Of a stretch of DNA of 53,994 nt, positions 9,265 to 17,794 are shown in pieces. How positions within the stretch are numbered: the first letter of the stretch is position 1; the number at the start of each line of letters is the position of its first letter. A model generated the notes under the pieces. That model saw nothing but the letters and a program-made list of their open reading frames with translations. It was not told the origin of the DNA and searched no databases. A program made the translations under genes and the position numbers. This stretch comes from Candidatus Peregrinibacteria bacterium (GTDB taxonomy: Bacteria; Patescibacteriota; Gracilibacteria; UM-FILTER-43-11), in the NCBI GenBank assembly GCA_003154375.1, contig PMDG01000028.1, forward strand, positions 55,313-109,306, written 5' to 3'.

Positions 9265-9882
9265 ATGTTGCTTCGATTCGTGTTATTTCTCATGGCTTCG
9301 ATGTTGACTTCGACCGTGATCGCGGCCGAGCCGCCAGCCGGCAAGGGCTCGTCGATGGTCCAGGCCAAGGACGTCCAGGCCGCCGCCGGCGACAGGACCC
9401 TGTTGTACTTGGCCCCAGGCGAGAAGCCGGTCGACAAGGCCCCGTTTCCGATCATCCAGATCAGGGAGTTCCTCCCTACGGTCTGCGATGCGAAGATCCT
9501 GGGGGTCGATTATACCGTGATCGAAAATGCTCCTAGTTTCGGTCACCCAGATGACATGGAAGGGGCCATCATCCTAGATACTTGTAATGGCCAGCTGAAG
9601 AACGATCCAAAGCTCACGAAATTGTGCAAGGAGCTCCCGTCGGATCCCAAGTTCCAGGCATTTATCGCCAGACACTTCGAGGTCTGCACTTCGCAGGCCG
9701 CGATCGAGGCGGCCAATGCCTGGATGGCCAGCGAAGGCGGGAAGGTCAAGGTACTCTCTGTCCAGGCGGTGAAGCGGAAGGTGGCGAACAAGCGCCGCAA
9801 CGACCGCGAAGTGGAAGCCATCCTCGTCACCTACGAGGCTCCAGCCTCTCCGCCCTCCGTGGCGGAACCGAACAAGAAGTAG
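9265..9882 (+). CDS. GC-rich secreted protein of unknown function
   Basis: A 205-residue exported protein. Residues 1-20 are a signal peptide (MLLRFVLFLMASMLTSTVIA, then AEPP, a good signal-peptidase I site). The mature part has four cysteines (VCDAKIL, DTCNGQL, LCKELPS, EVCTSQ) that could form two disulfides, a Lys/Arg-rich segment near 170-182 and a Pro-rich tail. Codons end mostly in G or C, unlike the AT-leaning genes on either side, so it looks like an insertion that separates the two membrane-protein modules. It shares the 5' motif CCTGCCTTTG...TTGAGTAGA with the gene at 38083 but not its protein sequence. No family recognised. Confidence 0.65.
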   Translation: MLLRFVLFLMASMLTSTVIAAEPPAGKGSSMVQAKDVQAAAGDRTLLYLAPGEKPVDKAPFPIIQIREFLPTVCDAKILGVDYTVIENAPSFGHPDDMEGAIILDTCNGQLKNDPKLTKLCKELPSDPKFQAFIARHFEVCTSQAAIEAANAWMASEGGKVKVLSVQAVKRKVANKRRNDREVEAILVTYEAPASPPSVAEPNKK

Positions 9883-9904
9883 CGAGTAAGCGCGCTCAGT
9901 GGCT

Positions 9905-9928
9905 CCGCCGAGGTTTTTATCTCGGCGG
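9905..9928 (+). terminator. stem-loop after the GC-rich secreted gene
   Basis: A perfect 8-bp stem CCGCCGAG / CTCGGCGG with a GTTTTTAT-type loop lies 22 bases after the stop. No T run follows, so it may stabilise the transcript end rather than terminate. Confidence 0.5.
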
Positions 9929-9998
9929 GGCACACCATAAACCCTATCTATCCCTTTCAGCGTTCAAAACCGATTGATGTCTAAATCTGTAAATTTTC

Positions 9999-10394
9999 AT
10001 GTCCGAAAGACCTAAGGAACCAAAGGTCCCATTGGGAGCGAGGCTGAGGTACTATCTCGACCGATTGCGCATGCCTAGGCTCAACGCGGAGCTTGCGAAT
10101 GCGGATCGTTTGATCTCTTTGATGCGTAAAAAAATAACGGACCTCACGATCGAGTGGAAATGGGGTGCCGCCATGCAAAGCGGCCAGACAACGGCTCAAA
10201 TCAAAGGCCAACTGGAGGCTCTTTCGGATGAGCATGAAAGGCTCAAGTCAAGGCGTCAGGAGATTTTGGATATTCTCGAAGGGCGGTCGGAAGGAAATGA
10301 GAAGGCCGTCGTTCTCGCCTCAGGATGTGGGATGCCGAAGGGTGGAACGGGGTCGGATCAAAAGAAGACGGATGAGAAAACCTATTTGAATTAA
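9999..10394 (+). CDS. coiled-coil family protein, copy 3 (short)
   Basis: A 131-residue paralog of the proteins at 6760 and 7332. The N-terminus has VPLGARLRYYLDRLRMPRLN, nearly the signature of copy 2, and LKSRRQEILDILEG matches the 'LKSM.QRIL' block. The C-terminal 'GIL..VE.LE.ENG' block of the longer copies is missing and replaced by a Gly/Ser/Lys tail. Its TAA stop abuts the ATG of the next gene (TAAATG), so the two are translationally coupled. This strengthens the idea that the coiled-coil protein and the membrane protein form a functional pair. Function unknown. Confidence 0.7.
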   Translation: MSERPKEPKVPLGARLRYYLDRLRMPRLNAELANADRLISLMRKKITDLTIEWKWGAAMQSGQTTAQIKGQLEALSDEHERLKSRRQEILDILEGRSEGNEKAVVLASGCGMPKGGTGSDQKKTDEKTYLN

Positions 10395-11492
10395 ATGAAA
10401 AAATCTCGCCTTGAAATCTCGCTGGAGCCACCCAAACCCCCTAAGCGCATCGGATTGCGTGGGGCTTTGTTTTTGGCTTTGGCCTGCCTTTCCGGTGGAG
10501 CAGTCGCGGGTTACGAATCGGGCAAGAATCAGGCCGAGAAAGGGTCTGCCACGGTTTCAGCAATACTACCTGATGAAAATAGCGAGGAGGGTGATGGGGG
10601 GCGAAAGATCCGACGCAAAAGGAGTTTGATTTCTTCGGAAGAGTTCGACAAAGATCCGCTCGCCTATGTGGATGTGAGCCGATGCCGGGAATTGGTGCTG
10701 AGGTGGGACGGTCAGGTGATCAGTGAGGACGAAATCGTGGGCAAGGCAAGGGAGATTGAGATCTTGAGGGAGGAGGCCGAAAGGGAAGGCAGGGAAAGGG
10801 AGAAAGCCGCCAATGCCGATAAAATAATCGCGGATTTATGTTTAAAAAATCCAGCGGACATCGAGAAGGTCCGTAGAGCGGTTGATTCGGCAAGGGCAAG
10901 ATTGACTGAGATCATTTACAAAAAGGGCAAATGGTCTGTTAGGGTTCAGGATCCTAATATCGCGGAGATCGATGGATCCTCAATGGACTGGGGGCGCACC
11001 GATCTTGCCGAGGAACCCCCCTGCAAACCCAATGGCGTCCCTTTTAAATTCGATCAGGCCAAGGAGGAGGAAAGAAAAAGGATGCTGGATCTGATTGGTG
11101 AAAAGAACTATGGAAAAGCCATGGGTGGCATTGATTTCGATCGGTTCGGTCAAGAGGCGGCCCGTGAGAAGGTGGAAAAAGAGGTGGCCGAAACGGTAAG
11201 CGCATTCAAACGTTTTTCGGACTATCTGGACAACAGCGGTAACGGTGATCCAGTTGGCCGCAAGCAGGCGTTGTGCAAATTGGCAATCAATTTTTTTATC
11301 GCAGACAAGGCGATTGTGGATGGGGAAAGGTTGGTAACCATTCCAGCGGAGCAGTTACAGAGGATCAAGGGCAATCCAATCTTGTCTGGGGAATTGGATA
11401 AGATGTACGATTTGGTGATGGAAGTCATGGCAAAAGAGGGGGTCAAGGATGTCGAGGAGGAATGCATCATGGCGATGATTAAGGGCAAATAG
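10395..11492 (+). CDS. glycine-rich single-pass membrane protein, module copy 2
   Basis: A 365-residue paralog of the protein at 7959. After a basic, Pro-rich head comes one membrane segment (about residues 22-45) with the same start, LRGALFLALACLSGGAVAGY against SRGALIVLLAGLAGGFGAGY. The outer domain keeps five cysteines in matching order: SRCRELV, DLCLKNPAD, PPCKPNG, ALCKLAI and EECIMAM. A charged helical stretch with EREGREREKAANAD is inserted in the middle. It starts directly at the stop of copy 3 of the coiled-coil family, with no gap. A kinase gene on the same strand follows after 119 bases. Function unknown; a surface-exposed or periplasmic sensor or scaffold would fit. Confidence 0.7.
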   Translation: MKKSRLEISLEPPKPPKRIGLRGALFLALACLSGGAVAGYESGKNQAEKGSATVSAILPDENSEEGDGGRKIRRKRSLISSEEFDKDPLAYVDVSRCRELVLRWDGQVISEDEIVGKAREIEILREEAEREGREREKAANADKIIADLCLKNPADIEKVRRAVDSARARLTEIIYKKGKWSVRVQDPNIAEIDGSSMDWGRTDLAEEPPCKPNGVPFKFDQAKEEERKRMLDLIGEKNYGKAMGGIDFDRFGQEAAREKVEKEVAETVSAFKRFSDYLDNSGNGDPVGRKQALCKLAINFFIADKAIVDGERLVTIPAEQLQRIKGNPILSGELDKMYDLVMEVMAKEGVKDVEEECIMAMIKGK

Positions 11493-11494
11493 GG

Positions 11495-11535
11495 TTTTGC
11501 GCCTTCATGCTATTTTGCCATATTCGTGCGCAAAA
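11495..11535 (+). other. stem-loop between the membrane protein and kinase genes
   Basis: TTTTGCGC (11495-11502) pairs perfectly with GCGCAAAA (11528-11535) across 25 bases. The four A at its end are not a terminator T run. It lies just after the stop and may attenuate read-through into the kinase gene. Confidence 0.4.
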
Positions 11536-11611
11536 GGACGCTATCGGCAAATTAGGGTATTGGCTCTTCCTTTCAGAGTGAAAATAAGGTATAATAATAA
11601 GATTAATTATT

Positions 11612-13018
11612 GTGCCATTTTTGAAACACAAACACAAAAACAGCAGCGGGTTGGAGTTGTCCCTTTTCAAGGGGGTAGAGTCGGAGGAGTCGGATGGGTC
11701 TTGGCCGATTTCGATCGGGTCGGTGCCGACTGCGGACCAGCCAAGGAAAGAGCTTCTAAAAAAGGTTCAATATTTCTTTGGGCCTGCCGCGTTGACCCAG
11801 CTTGCGATGGAATTGGATGTTCCTCCGGAAAAACAGCAGGAGGTCCTCCGGCGCTATGCAAAAAATGCGGTTGTGGGGATTCTGGATCAGGTTAAATGCC
11901 CCGAGAGCACAGGAGTCTTGCTGAATCTCGATTATCCCAAATCGATGGGGGATTTTGTGAATCAAATTATTGAATTGGCGGAGCGCTTGGATTGGAGTTA
12001 TCTCGATTTCAATTTAGGGGAAGTGGAATTCGAGCAATTCCAGAATTTGGCCCAGCGCATACGAAAAGAGCTGGCCCAGTTGGTCGAAAAGGAGTTGGAT
12101 GAGCGTGGGTTGGAACGCAAGGCGGGGGTTTTGGGCCAAAAATATGGTGAAGGTGGTTTTGGAGAGGTGTTTTCCTGCCATGTGGGAAATGAAAATCTGG
12201 TTGCCAAGTTGATAAGGCCGTTCGACCAAGACGTAGATTTCGACCTGCCAAGTTATCACGAATATCCGGAACTGATCGAGGCCACGCGGAATTCGAAGTA
12301 CTTGGTCCATTACCACGGCACGTTGGATCTGGAAAAGGACGACGGGAAGACAGTCCATGTGGATTTTGGAGAGGAACTAAAAGGCTCAAAGACCCTGAAC
12401 GATTACCTTAATGAGGATCTTGGGGGATTCGAGGGAGTCAATCGCTATCGGAACCTGAATTTTTATCTGGAAAGGCTTTATCTGCCAGTCCTTAAGGGGG
12501 TCAGCGATCTGCATGGCAAGCAGTTGGTCCATGGAGACATCAAAGAGGGGAATGTGTTGATATTGCCAAACGAGGGTGATCCCGAGGTCAAGGTAGGGGA
12601 TTACGATTTTGTGCGTCGCTCGGGGTTCGTCCCGAAGGGAAATCGGGTCTTGGGGTCCCCTGGGACCATGAGTCCCGAGCAGGTCATGGCAACAAGGCAG
12701 ACCGAGAAAAGCGACATCTATTCGCTCGGCATGATGCTTTATTATGCCTTTGGGGGGTATATGGAGATTGGGCTGGAGGCGCAGATGAAACGGGCTCTCA
12801 GAGAGATGGACGTTTCGATGTTGGAATGCCCCAGGCAGTTGAAATCGTTGATCTCCCGTTGCCTGAGCCTTTCCCCTGAGGACCGGCCCACGATCGACGA
12901 GGTTATCCGCGAAATCGAGAAATTGATAAAGGATCCCTTGTTCGAGGCGGAGATCATGACGCATTTGCCAGAGGCGCAGGAGGGCGAAGAGTTGCCGGAG
13001 TACCAAGAGGCGGCCTAA
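11612..13018 (+). CDS. atypical Hanks-type Ser/Thr protein kinase
   Basis: A 468-residue protein. Residues 1-170 form a helical N-terminal region of unknown type. The kinase domain (about 175-435) has a Gly-rich loop YGEGGFGEVFSC, the ATP-anchoring Lys in LVAKLIRPF, the catalytic loop VHGDIKEGNVL (HGD in place of HRD, with Asp, Lys and Asn kept), a metal-binding DYD in place of DFG, the P+1/APE region GTMSPEQV, and the helix-F segment KSDIYSLGMMLYY. Catalytic residues are present, so activity is likely, but as a non-RD kinase it may not need activation-loop phosphorylation. There is no membrane segment or PASTA domain. The start is GTG, since no in-frame ATG precedes the conserved part. The upstream TATAAT at about 11591 may drive it. 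Confidence 0.88.
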   Translation: MPFLKHKHKNSSGLELSLFKGVESEESDGSWPISIGSVPTADQPRKELLKKVQYFFGPAALTQLAMELDVPPEKQQEVLRRYAKNAVVGILDQVKCPESTGVLLNLDYPKSMGDFVNQIIELAERLDWSYLDFNLGEVEFEQFQNLAQRIRKELAQLVEKELDERGLERKAGVLGQKYGEGGFGEVFSCHVGNENLVAKLIRPFDQDVDFDLPSYHEYPELIEATRNSKYLVHYHGTLDLEKDDGKTVHVDFGEELKGSKTLNDYLNEDLGGFEGVNRYRNLNFYLERLYLPVLKGVSDLHGKQLVHGDIKEGNVLILPNEGDPEVKVGDYDFVRRSGFVPKGNRVLGSPGTMSPEQVMATRQTEKSDIYSLGMMLYYAFGGYMEIGLEAQMKRALREMDVSMLECPRQLKSLISRCLSLSPEDRPTIDEVIREIEKLIKDPLFEAEIMTHLPEAQEGEELPEYQEAA

Positions 13019-13067
13019 GAAGTCGTATGTGTGTGATCGAAGGCGGATTTGGGTCCTTCTTTTGCCT

Positions 13068-13095
13068 TTGCCCCAGGACACGGCCTCTTTATAAT
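13068..13095 (+). promoter_or_regulatory. likely purL promoter
   Basis: TTGCCC (13068-13073), a 16-base spacer and a perfect TATAAT (13090-13095), 23 bases before the ATG. Confidence 0.6.
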
Positions 13096-13117
13096 AGATC
13101 CGTCTTAAAACAAATCC

Positions 13118-15499
13118 ATGGCCGAGGTTTTGGAATTCTCGAAAATGACAGATGGGGAGGTGGAAAGTGCCCTCAAAAAGGTCCATATCGGCCTCACGGT
13201 TGCCGAAGCCCGGAAAGTCGAGTCGGTTTTGGGGCGCCCGCCAACAGTCACCGAGGCGGTGGTGTGGGGAACCATGTCTTCGGAGCATGTGTCCTACAAG
13301 AGCAGTAAAAATGTTCTGAAACAGCTTCCGACCGAGGCGCCCAATGTCATTCTGGGGCCGGGCGAGGATGCCGGGATCGTCGAGATCGCTCGAGAGGGGA
13401 AGGTCCGATGGGGCTTGGCGGTTTCGCACGAAAGCCACAATCATCCGCTCCCCGTGGTTCCGTTCGAGAACGCGGAGGCGGGTTTGGCAGGTGGGATGCG
13501 CGATGTGCTCTGCATGGGGGCGAAGACAGTGGCGAACTTGGAGTTATTGCGCTTTGGGGATATAAGGAAGAATGAATGCCGAATCATGGCCGAGGAGACG
13601 ATTCGCGGCATCGCGCATGGCGGGGCTTCGCTGGGCATCCCGAATGTGGGGGGCGATCTTGGGTTCGATGATTCATTCAATGGGGGCGGTCTGTTCAACA
13701 TCCTCAGCGCGGGCGTGGTGCGGGAGGATCGGATCATCCACTCGTTTGTTCCGGATAAAGGCGCGGGTTACGATCTGATCCTTGTCGGAAAGCCCACGGG
13801 CTTCAGTGGCATGGGGGGCACGATGTTCGCCAGCGTTGAGCGGGACGAAGGGGAATCCGCCAAAAGTGCCGTGCTCGAGCCTGCCCCGCTTTTGATGCGT
13901 CATTTGATGGCTTCCACCGAAAGTCTGTTCGGGGTTCTTTTAAAGGCCAAAAAAATCGGTCAGATCGCCTTGAAAGACCTGGGCGCTGGCGGAATCATGG
14001 GGACGGTGCTCGAGATGCTCGCCAAGGGGGGTCTTGGGGTCGAGATCGATCTGGACTCGGTTCCGGTTTCGGCAGGGAATTTGCACGCCAGCGTCATTGC
14101 TTGCGCCGAAACGCAGGAGCGGCTTTTGTGGGTGGTCCCCAAGGCCGTGACATCGGTGATTCTGGACCATTACAATCGAGCTTGGGAATTGGGTTCCGTT
14201 GCAGATGGCGCTAAGGCGGCCGTGATCGGAAAAATCGTCAAAGGCGGCAATGCCACGCTTTTTCACAAGGGTCAGAAGGTTTTTGACGCGAGGGTTTCCG
14301 ATATCCTGGCGGTTCCTGATAAAGACTGGCCGATCCAGCTCAAAAAACTCAAAATCGAGGAGCCAAGCCCTTACGAAATCGAGTCGAAACTGCCATCAAA
14401 AGGCGATGGTGGTATGAATAAATTATTTGTTCAACTTTTAAGTTCAATTAATTTGGCTTCGCGTCGATCTGTTTTGAGTCGATTCGACAGCCATGTCCAG
14501 GGAAACACGATACTTTCGATTGGGGAGGCGGATGCCGGGGTGATAGCCCCCTTTCTGGGGGGCAAGGGGGTCGGCCCGAACATTCGAAGCTTGGGGGTAG
14601 CCTTGAAGCTGGACGGGCTTTCCCGCTATTCCAAGATCTCCCCTTATTGGCAGGCGGCGGACTCGGTGGTCGAGGCCATGCGCAACGTGGCGGCAGTGGG
14701 CGCACGACCGGTGGCCATCACCGATTGCCTGAATTTCGGAAATCCTGAAAGGCCGGAAATCATGGCCAAGATCGTGGAATCCGTGTTGGGGATCGCGGAT
14801 GCGTGCAAAGGGATTCCGCTTCGGGGCGATCCAAAAATCCCCACTCCCGTTATCGGCGGGAATGTGAGTTTCCACAATGCGGGGGATTCCATGGCGTCTA
14901 TCGGTTGCGTGGGGGTGATGGCGGATTATTCCAAGGCAATAACACTGCGACTCAAAGAGTCGGGGAATGTTATATATTTATTGGGTGAGCGAAAAAATGA
15001 GTTGGGCGGGAGCACTTTTTACCGCCATTTGGGGATTGTGGGGGCCAATGTCCCCAAGGCCGATTTTGAAGAGGCGAGTCGGCAGATCGGTACCGTGGTC
15101 GAGGCGATCGACCAGGGGCTTCCCCGTTCCGCCCACGACATTTCCGAAGGGGGCCTGCTCACGGCATTGGCAGAGATGGCCATGCCAAGCGAGCGAATGG
15201 GGGGCGGAAATCTGGGGATCAAGGTCGACATCGAAAAGTCCGGCCCGAGATCCCTTCTTCCTTACCAGAAGGCGTTTTCGGAAACAGGGGGATTTTTGGT
15301 CGAGGTCCGCCCTGCAGACGAGCAAAAATTCTTGAGGCTGTGCGGAAAGTTCCGTTTAGATCCGATCATCCTCGGCAAAGTCACACAAGACCCCACCTTC
15401 GAGGTATCGCATGGCAAAGAGCTGTTCGTGGTCCAGTTTTTGGATGAGCTCAAAAGGGCCTGGGGCAGGGGATTGGCCAAAGGCATGGGTTTGGAGTAA
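13118..15499 (+). CDS. purL: phosphoribosylformylglycinamidine synthase subunit PurL
   Basis: PurL makes formylglycinamidine ribonucleotide from FGAR, ATP and ammonia in purine synthesis, as part of a PurLQS complex. The 793-residue length fits the small, separate-subunit type. Visible motifs are the catalytic-His segment SHESHNHPLPVVPFENAEAG, the ATP site region GGMRDVLCMGA, GGASLGIPNVGGD, and the second AIRS-like half with NLASRRSV, DCLNFGNPE, VIGGNVSFHN and SAHDISEGGLL. purS and purQ are not in the window, so the amidotransferase subunits must lie elsewhere. A short AT-rich palindrome sits in the linker between the two halves (14414-14434). The presence of purL suggests fuller purine synthesis than in most CPR genomes. 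Confidence 0.96.
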   Translation: MAEVLEFSKMTDGEVESALKKVHIGLTVAEARKVESVLGRPPTVTEAVVWGTMSSEHVSYKSSKNVLKQLPTEAPNVILGPGEDAGIVEIAREGKVRWGLAVSHESHNHPLPVVPFENAEAGLAGGMRDVLCMGAKTVANLELLRFGDIRKNECRIMAEETIRGIAHGGASLGIPNVGGDLGFDDSFNGGGLFNILSAGVVREDRIIHSFVPDKGAGYDLILVGKPTGFSGMGGTMFASVERDEGESAKSAVLEPAPLLMRHLMASTESLFGVLLKAKKIGQIALKDLGAGGIMGTVLEMLAKGGLGVEIDLDSVPVSAGNLHASVIACAETQERLLWVVPKAVTSVILDHYNRAWELGSVADGAKAAVIGKIVKGGNATLFHKGQKVFDARVSDILAVPDKDWPIQLKKLKIEEPSPYEIESKLPSKGDGGMNKLFVQLLSSINLASRRSVLSRFDSHVQGNTILSIGEADAGVIAPFLGGKGVGPNIRSLGVALKLDGLSRYSKISPYWQAADSVVEAMRNVAAVGARPVAITDCLNFGNPERPEIMAKIVESVLGIADACKGIPLRGDPKIPTPVIGGNVSFHNAGDSMASIGCVGVMADYSKAITLRLKESGNVIYLLGERKNELGGSTFYRHLGIVGANVPKADFEEASRQIGTVVEAIDQGLPRSAHDISEGGLLTALAEMAMPSERMGGGNLGIKVDIEKSGPRSLLPYQKAFSETGGFLVEVRPADEQKFLRLCGKFRLDPIILGKVTQDPTFEVSHGKELFVVQFLDELKRAWGRGLAKGMGLE
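14414..14434. repeat. 8-5-8 palindrome, copy 1 (inside purL)
   Basis: ATGAATAA-ATTAT-TTGTTCAA, read in frame as Met-Asn-Lys-Leu-Phe-Val-Gln in the purL linker. It is a member of the eight-copy family described in the findings. Confidence 0.7.
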
Positions 15500-15542
15500 T
15501 ATCCGAAGCCAGATCAGTCGAATTCATTCATCAAAAAATATT

Positions 15543-15563
15543 ATGTATAAAAAATTTGTACAA
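15543..15563. repeat. 8-5-8 palindrome, copy 2 (S-layer gene start)
   Basis: ATGTATAA-AAAAT-TTGTACAA. Its first three bases are the start codon of the S-layer gene, and it encodes Met-Tyr-Lys-Lys-Phe-Val-Gln. Confidence 0.6.
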
Positions 15564-17690
15564 ATATATCTGATAATAAGCGTTCTGGTTCTGGGTGTTC
15601 AGGCGAGTTTTGCCAACACGTCATCGGTGTCGGGATACAATGCGCCTGTTGTCCGAACCGCATTCGATTTCAAGGCGACTCTTGAGGCGGGGAAGGTCTC
15701 CATGTCTTGGGTGCCCTATGCTCCTACTGGCTTCAACTATTACAAGGTGGTCCGTTCCACGACCAACGCGAATCCTGTTTATCCCGATGACGGCTATATC
15801 TATTTCACCAGCGAGACGAATGTCTCGAGCTATGTGGACGCCGACCCTCCAGCCGGAAAGGTCTATTATCGTGTTTGCTCCATCGCGAGCCCGAATCGTT
15901 ATTGCAGTCCTGTGGTGGCGGTGACGGTTACCGATGCCACGCAAGTCGAGATGACATCTGGGGCCGAGAGCCTTGCCCCTGCGACCCTTTCGCTTTCTGG
16001 AAAATCCGTGGATGGAGCCATCATCCTCAATTGGACCCTCAAGGGTTCCGCGCCTTACGGCTTCAAGGTTTGCAAAAGTACTGTGAACGAAAAGCCGACC
16101 TATCCCGTCATCAAGGGCGATGCGTACCAGCACCTAACCGATCCCGAGGTCCGATATCTCAAGGATTCCATAGTGAAGGCGGGCCTGACCTACTATTATC
16201 GGGTGTGCCAGTATGATGGAAACGGTGCTTGCGTAAGTTACAGCAACTCCGTCTCAGCTTCTGTAGTCACCGACGGCTCTTCAGCTAACGAAGATAAGGT
16301 GGTGACATCCGATGCGATTCTGGCTCCCGCGAACCTCAACCTTTCCGGAACGGTCGGAGAGGCAACACTGGATCTCCGTTGGAGTATTGAAGGTTCCGCG
16401 CCATACGGTTTCAAGATCGCGAAAAGCTCCGTTCATCCCGTACCCACCTACCCCGTGATGGAGGGCGATGAGGTTATTTATGTCAGTGATCCCAAAGCCC
16501 GTTCCTACGCGGATTCATCCGTTGACGGGGGAACCACCTATTATTATCGCCTCTGCCAGTACGATGGCAGCAGTAGGTGTGCGAGCTACAGCGACACGTT
16601 CATCGTGAAAGCCCCGGCAAGCTGGGGCCAAAAATCGAAAAAGGCCGCTCAGGAATACGAGAAATCGGGTGAAATGGAAGATGTGCAGGGCAATCCGTAT
16701 AAAGAGGCCATTCAGTATTTATTGAACAAAAATATTGTTCAAGGATATTCCGACAACACGTTCAGGCCCAATTCCGCTGTGAATCGCGCCGAGTTCGTGA
16801 AGATGATCCTCAATTCCAAATACGGCCCGGACGCGATCGGCACCAGCTCCAATTGCTTCCGCGATGTGAAGGTCGCCTGGTATTCCCCCTACATTTGTCT
16901 GGCCAAGGAGAAGGGAATTGTTTCAGGCTATGGGGATGGCACCTTCAAGCCTTCCCGCACGATTAGTTTTGCCGAGGCGTCAAAGATCATTTCCGAGCTG
17001 TATGGCATTGATGTTCAAACTGGATCAAATTGGTACGCAGGCTACGTGAAGGCGTTGCAGGACAAGCATTACATCCCGCCCACGGTCACGGTTCCTGATA
17101 AAAATCTTACCCGTGGCGAAGTCGCTGAGTTGATGTGGCGCGTTAAGGAGCAGAAGACTGACCAGCCTTCAGCCGAGATTTCGGTTTCGGATAGTGGCGA
17201 AGCCGTGATCATGGCCACTGGCGAATACGCGGGCTGGCAGACGTTCGATAAGAATGGCTACTCGTTTTATTATCCCTCCAGCTGGTATCGCGGCCTCAAG
17301 TCCTACGGCTGGGATATGCTTTCTGAGGAAAAGGATTACATCGACAACCTGAACGTCCAGAACTACATGGCCGTCGACACGTATGTGGCAACCTATGTGG
17401 CGGTCCGCAGTTCCGCTACAAATGCATCCTTGGCCACCAAGGTCGCATTCGGCCATCCGCTGGTCAGTTCCAAGAGTCTGACGGTCAATGGCTTCCCAGC
17501 ACTTCGCCGCTCTTACCGAGCCCCCGCGGGCACGGTGGTGAACGGTCGTACCACGGGCGAGAACGAGATTATCATCGCCTATACCTACCTCAAAGATGGA
17601 AAGATCATTATGATCCAATACTTTAACGCCTCAGGAAACGAATCGTACGGCGTGGATCAATTTGATAAGATAGCGATGAGCTTCCGCTAA
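15543..17690 (+). CDS. S-layer-type surface protein: Fn3-like repeats, SLH domains, C-terminal domain
   Basis: A 715-residue exported protein; the ATG at 15543 gives a clean signal peptide ending FANTS. Residues about 35-360 hold three repeats of a fibronectin-III-like unit, each with 'APxGFxxxKSTxxxxPTYP' and ending 'YYYR(V/L)CxxxxxxxC', where the Cys pair is conserved. Residues about 375-540 hold S-layer homology units (VQGYSDNTFRPNSAVNRAEF, VSGYGDGTFKPSRTISFAEA, and a degenerate one with NLTRGEVAELMWRV) that normally anchor to cell-wall polymer. The last 140 residues are a separate globular domain (FDKNGYSFYYPSSWYRGL) resembling PsbP/Mog1-like folds. The same Cys-paired repeat occurs in the FecR protein at 24627. 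Confidence 0.88.
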   Translation: MYKKFVQIYLIISVLVLGVQASFANTSSVSGYNAPVVRTAFDFKATLEAGKVSMSWVPYAPTGFNYYKVVRSTTNANPVYPDDGYIYFTSETNVSSYVDADPPAGKVYYRVCSIASPNRYCSPVVAVTVTDATQVEMTSGAESLAPATLSLSGKSVDGAIILNWTLKGSAPYGFKVCKSTVNEKPTYPVIKGDAYQHLTDPEVRYLKDSIVKAGLTYYYRVCQYDGNGACVSYSNSVSASVVTDGSSANEDKVVTSDAILAPANLNLSGTVGEATLDLRWSIEGSAPYGFKIAKSSVHPVPTYPVMEGDEVIYVSDPKARSYADSSVDGGTTYYYRLCQYDGSSRCASYSDTFIVKAPASWGQKSKKAAQEYEKSGEMEDVQGNPYKEAIQYLLNKNIVQGYSDNTFRPNSAVNRAEFVKMILNSKYGPDAIGTSSNCFRDVKVAWYSPYICLAKEKGIVSGYGDGTFKPSRTISFAEASKIISELYGIDVQTGSNWYAGYVKALQDKHYIPPTVTVPDKNLTRGEVAELMWRVKEQKTDQPSAEISVSDSGEAVIMATGEYAGWQTFDKNGYSFYYPSSWYRGLKSYGWDMLSEEKDYIDNLNVQNYMAVDTYVATYVAVRSSATNASLATKVAFGHPLVSSKSLTVNGFPALRRSYRAPAGTVVNGRTTGENEIIIAYTYLKDGKIIMIQYFNASGNESYGVDQFDKIAMSFR
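16722..16742. repeat. 8-5-8 palindrome, copy 3 (inside the S-layer gene)
   Basis: TTGAACAA-AAATA-TTGTTCAA, a perfect palindrome in both arms, in frame as Leu-Asn-Lys-Asn-Ile-Val-Gln within the first SLH unit. Confidence 0.75.
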
Positions 17691-17710
17691 ATTAATCCAA
17701 ATTGTATGCC

Positions 17711-17787
17711 GAATAGTGGGCCGAATTGTTGTCTTTTCACATCCACTATGCGGTCCACAATTCGGTCCACGACTTGGCCCACTATTC
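17711..17787. repeat. 12-bp-period inverted repeat before holA
   Basis: The left arm has GAATAGTGGGCC and GAATTGTTGTCT. The right arm has three 12-base units, GGTCCACAATTC, GGTCCACGACTT and GGCCCACTATTC. The arms are complementary and can form a hairpin. The right end, CCACTATTCGAAA-N-CTATGG, runs into the holA start codon and is shared base for base with the right arm at 34764-34787 next to the DUF6941-like gene. Confidence 0.8.
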
Positions 17788-17794
17788 GAAATCT

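Noticed and set aside
12386-13444. Long open frame (352 codons) on the minus strand opposite the kinase and purL start
   Set aside because: It is antisense to two well-supported genes, spans their spacer and has a low-complexity His/Arg/Leu composition with no family pattern. Similar antisense frames at 22958-23977, 41095-42195 and 47620-48630 are rejected for the same reason.
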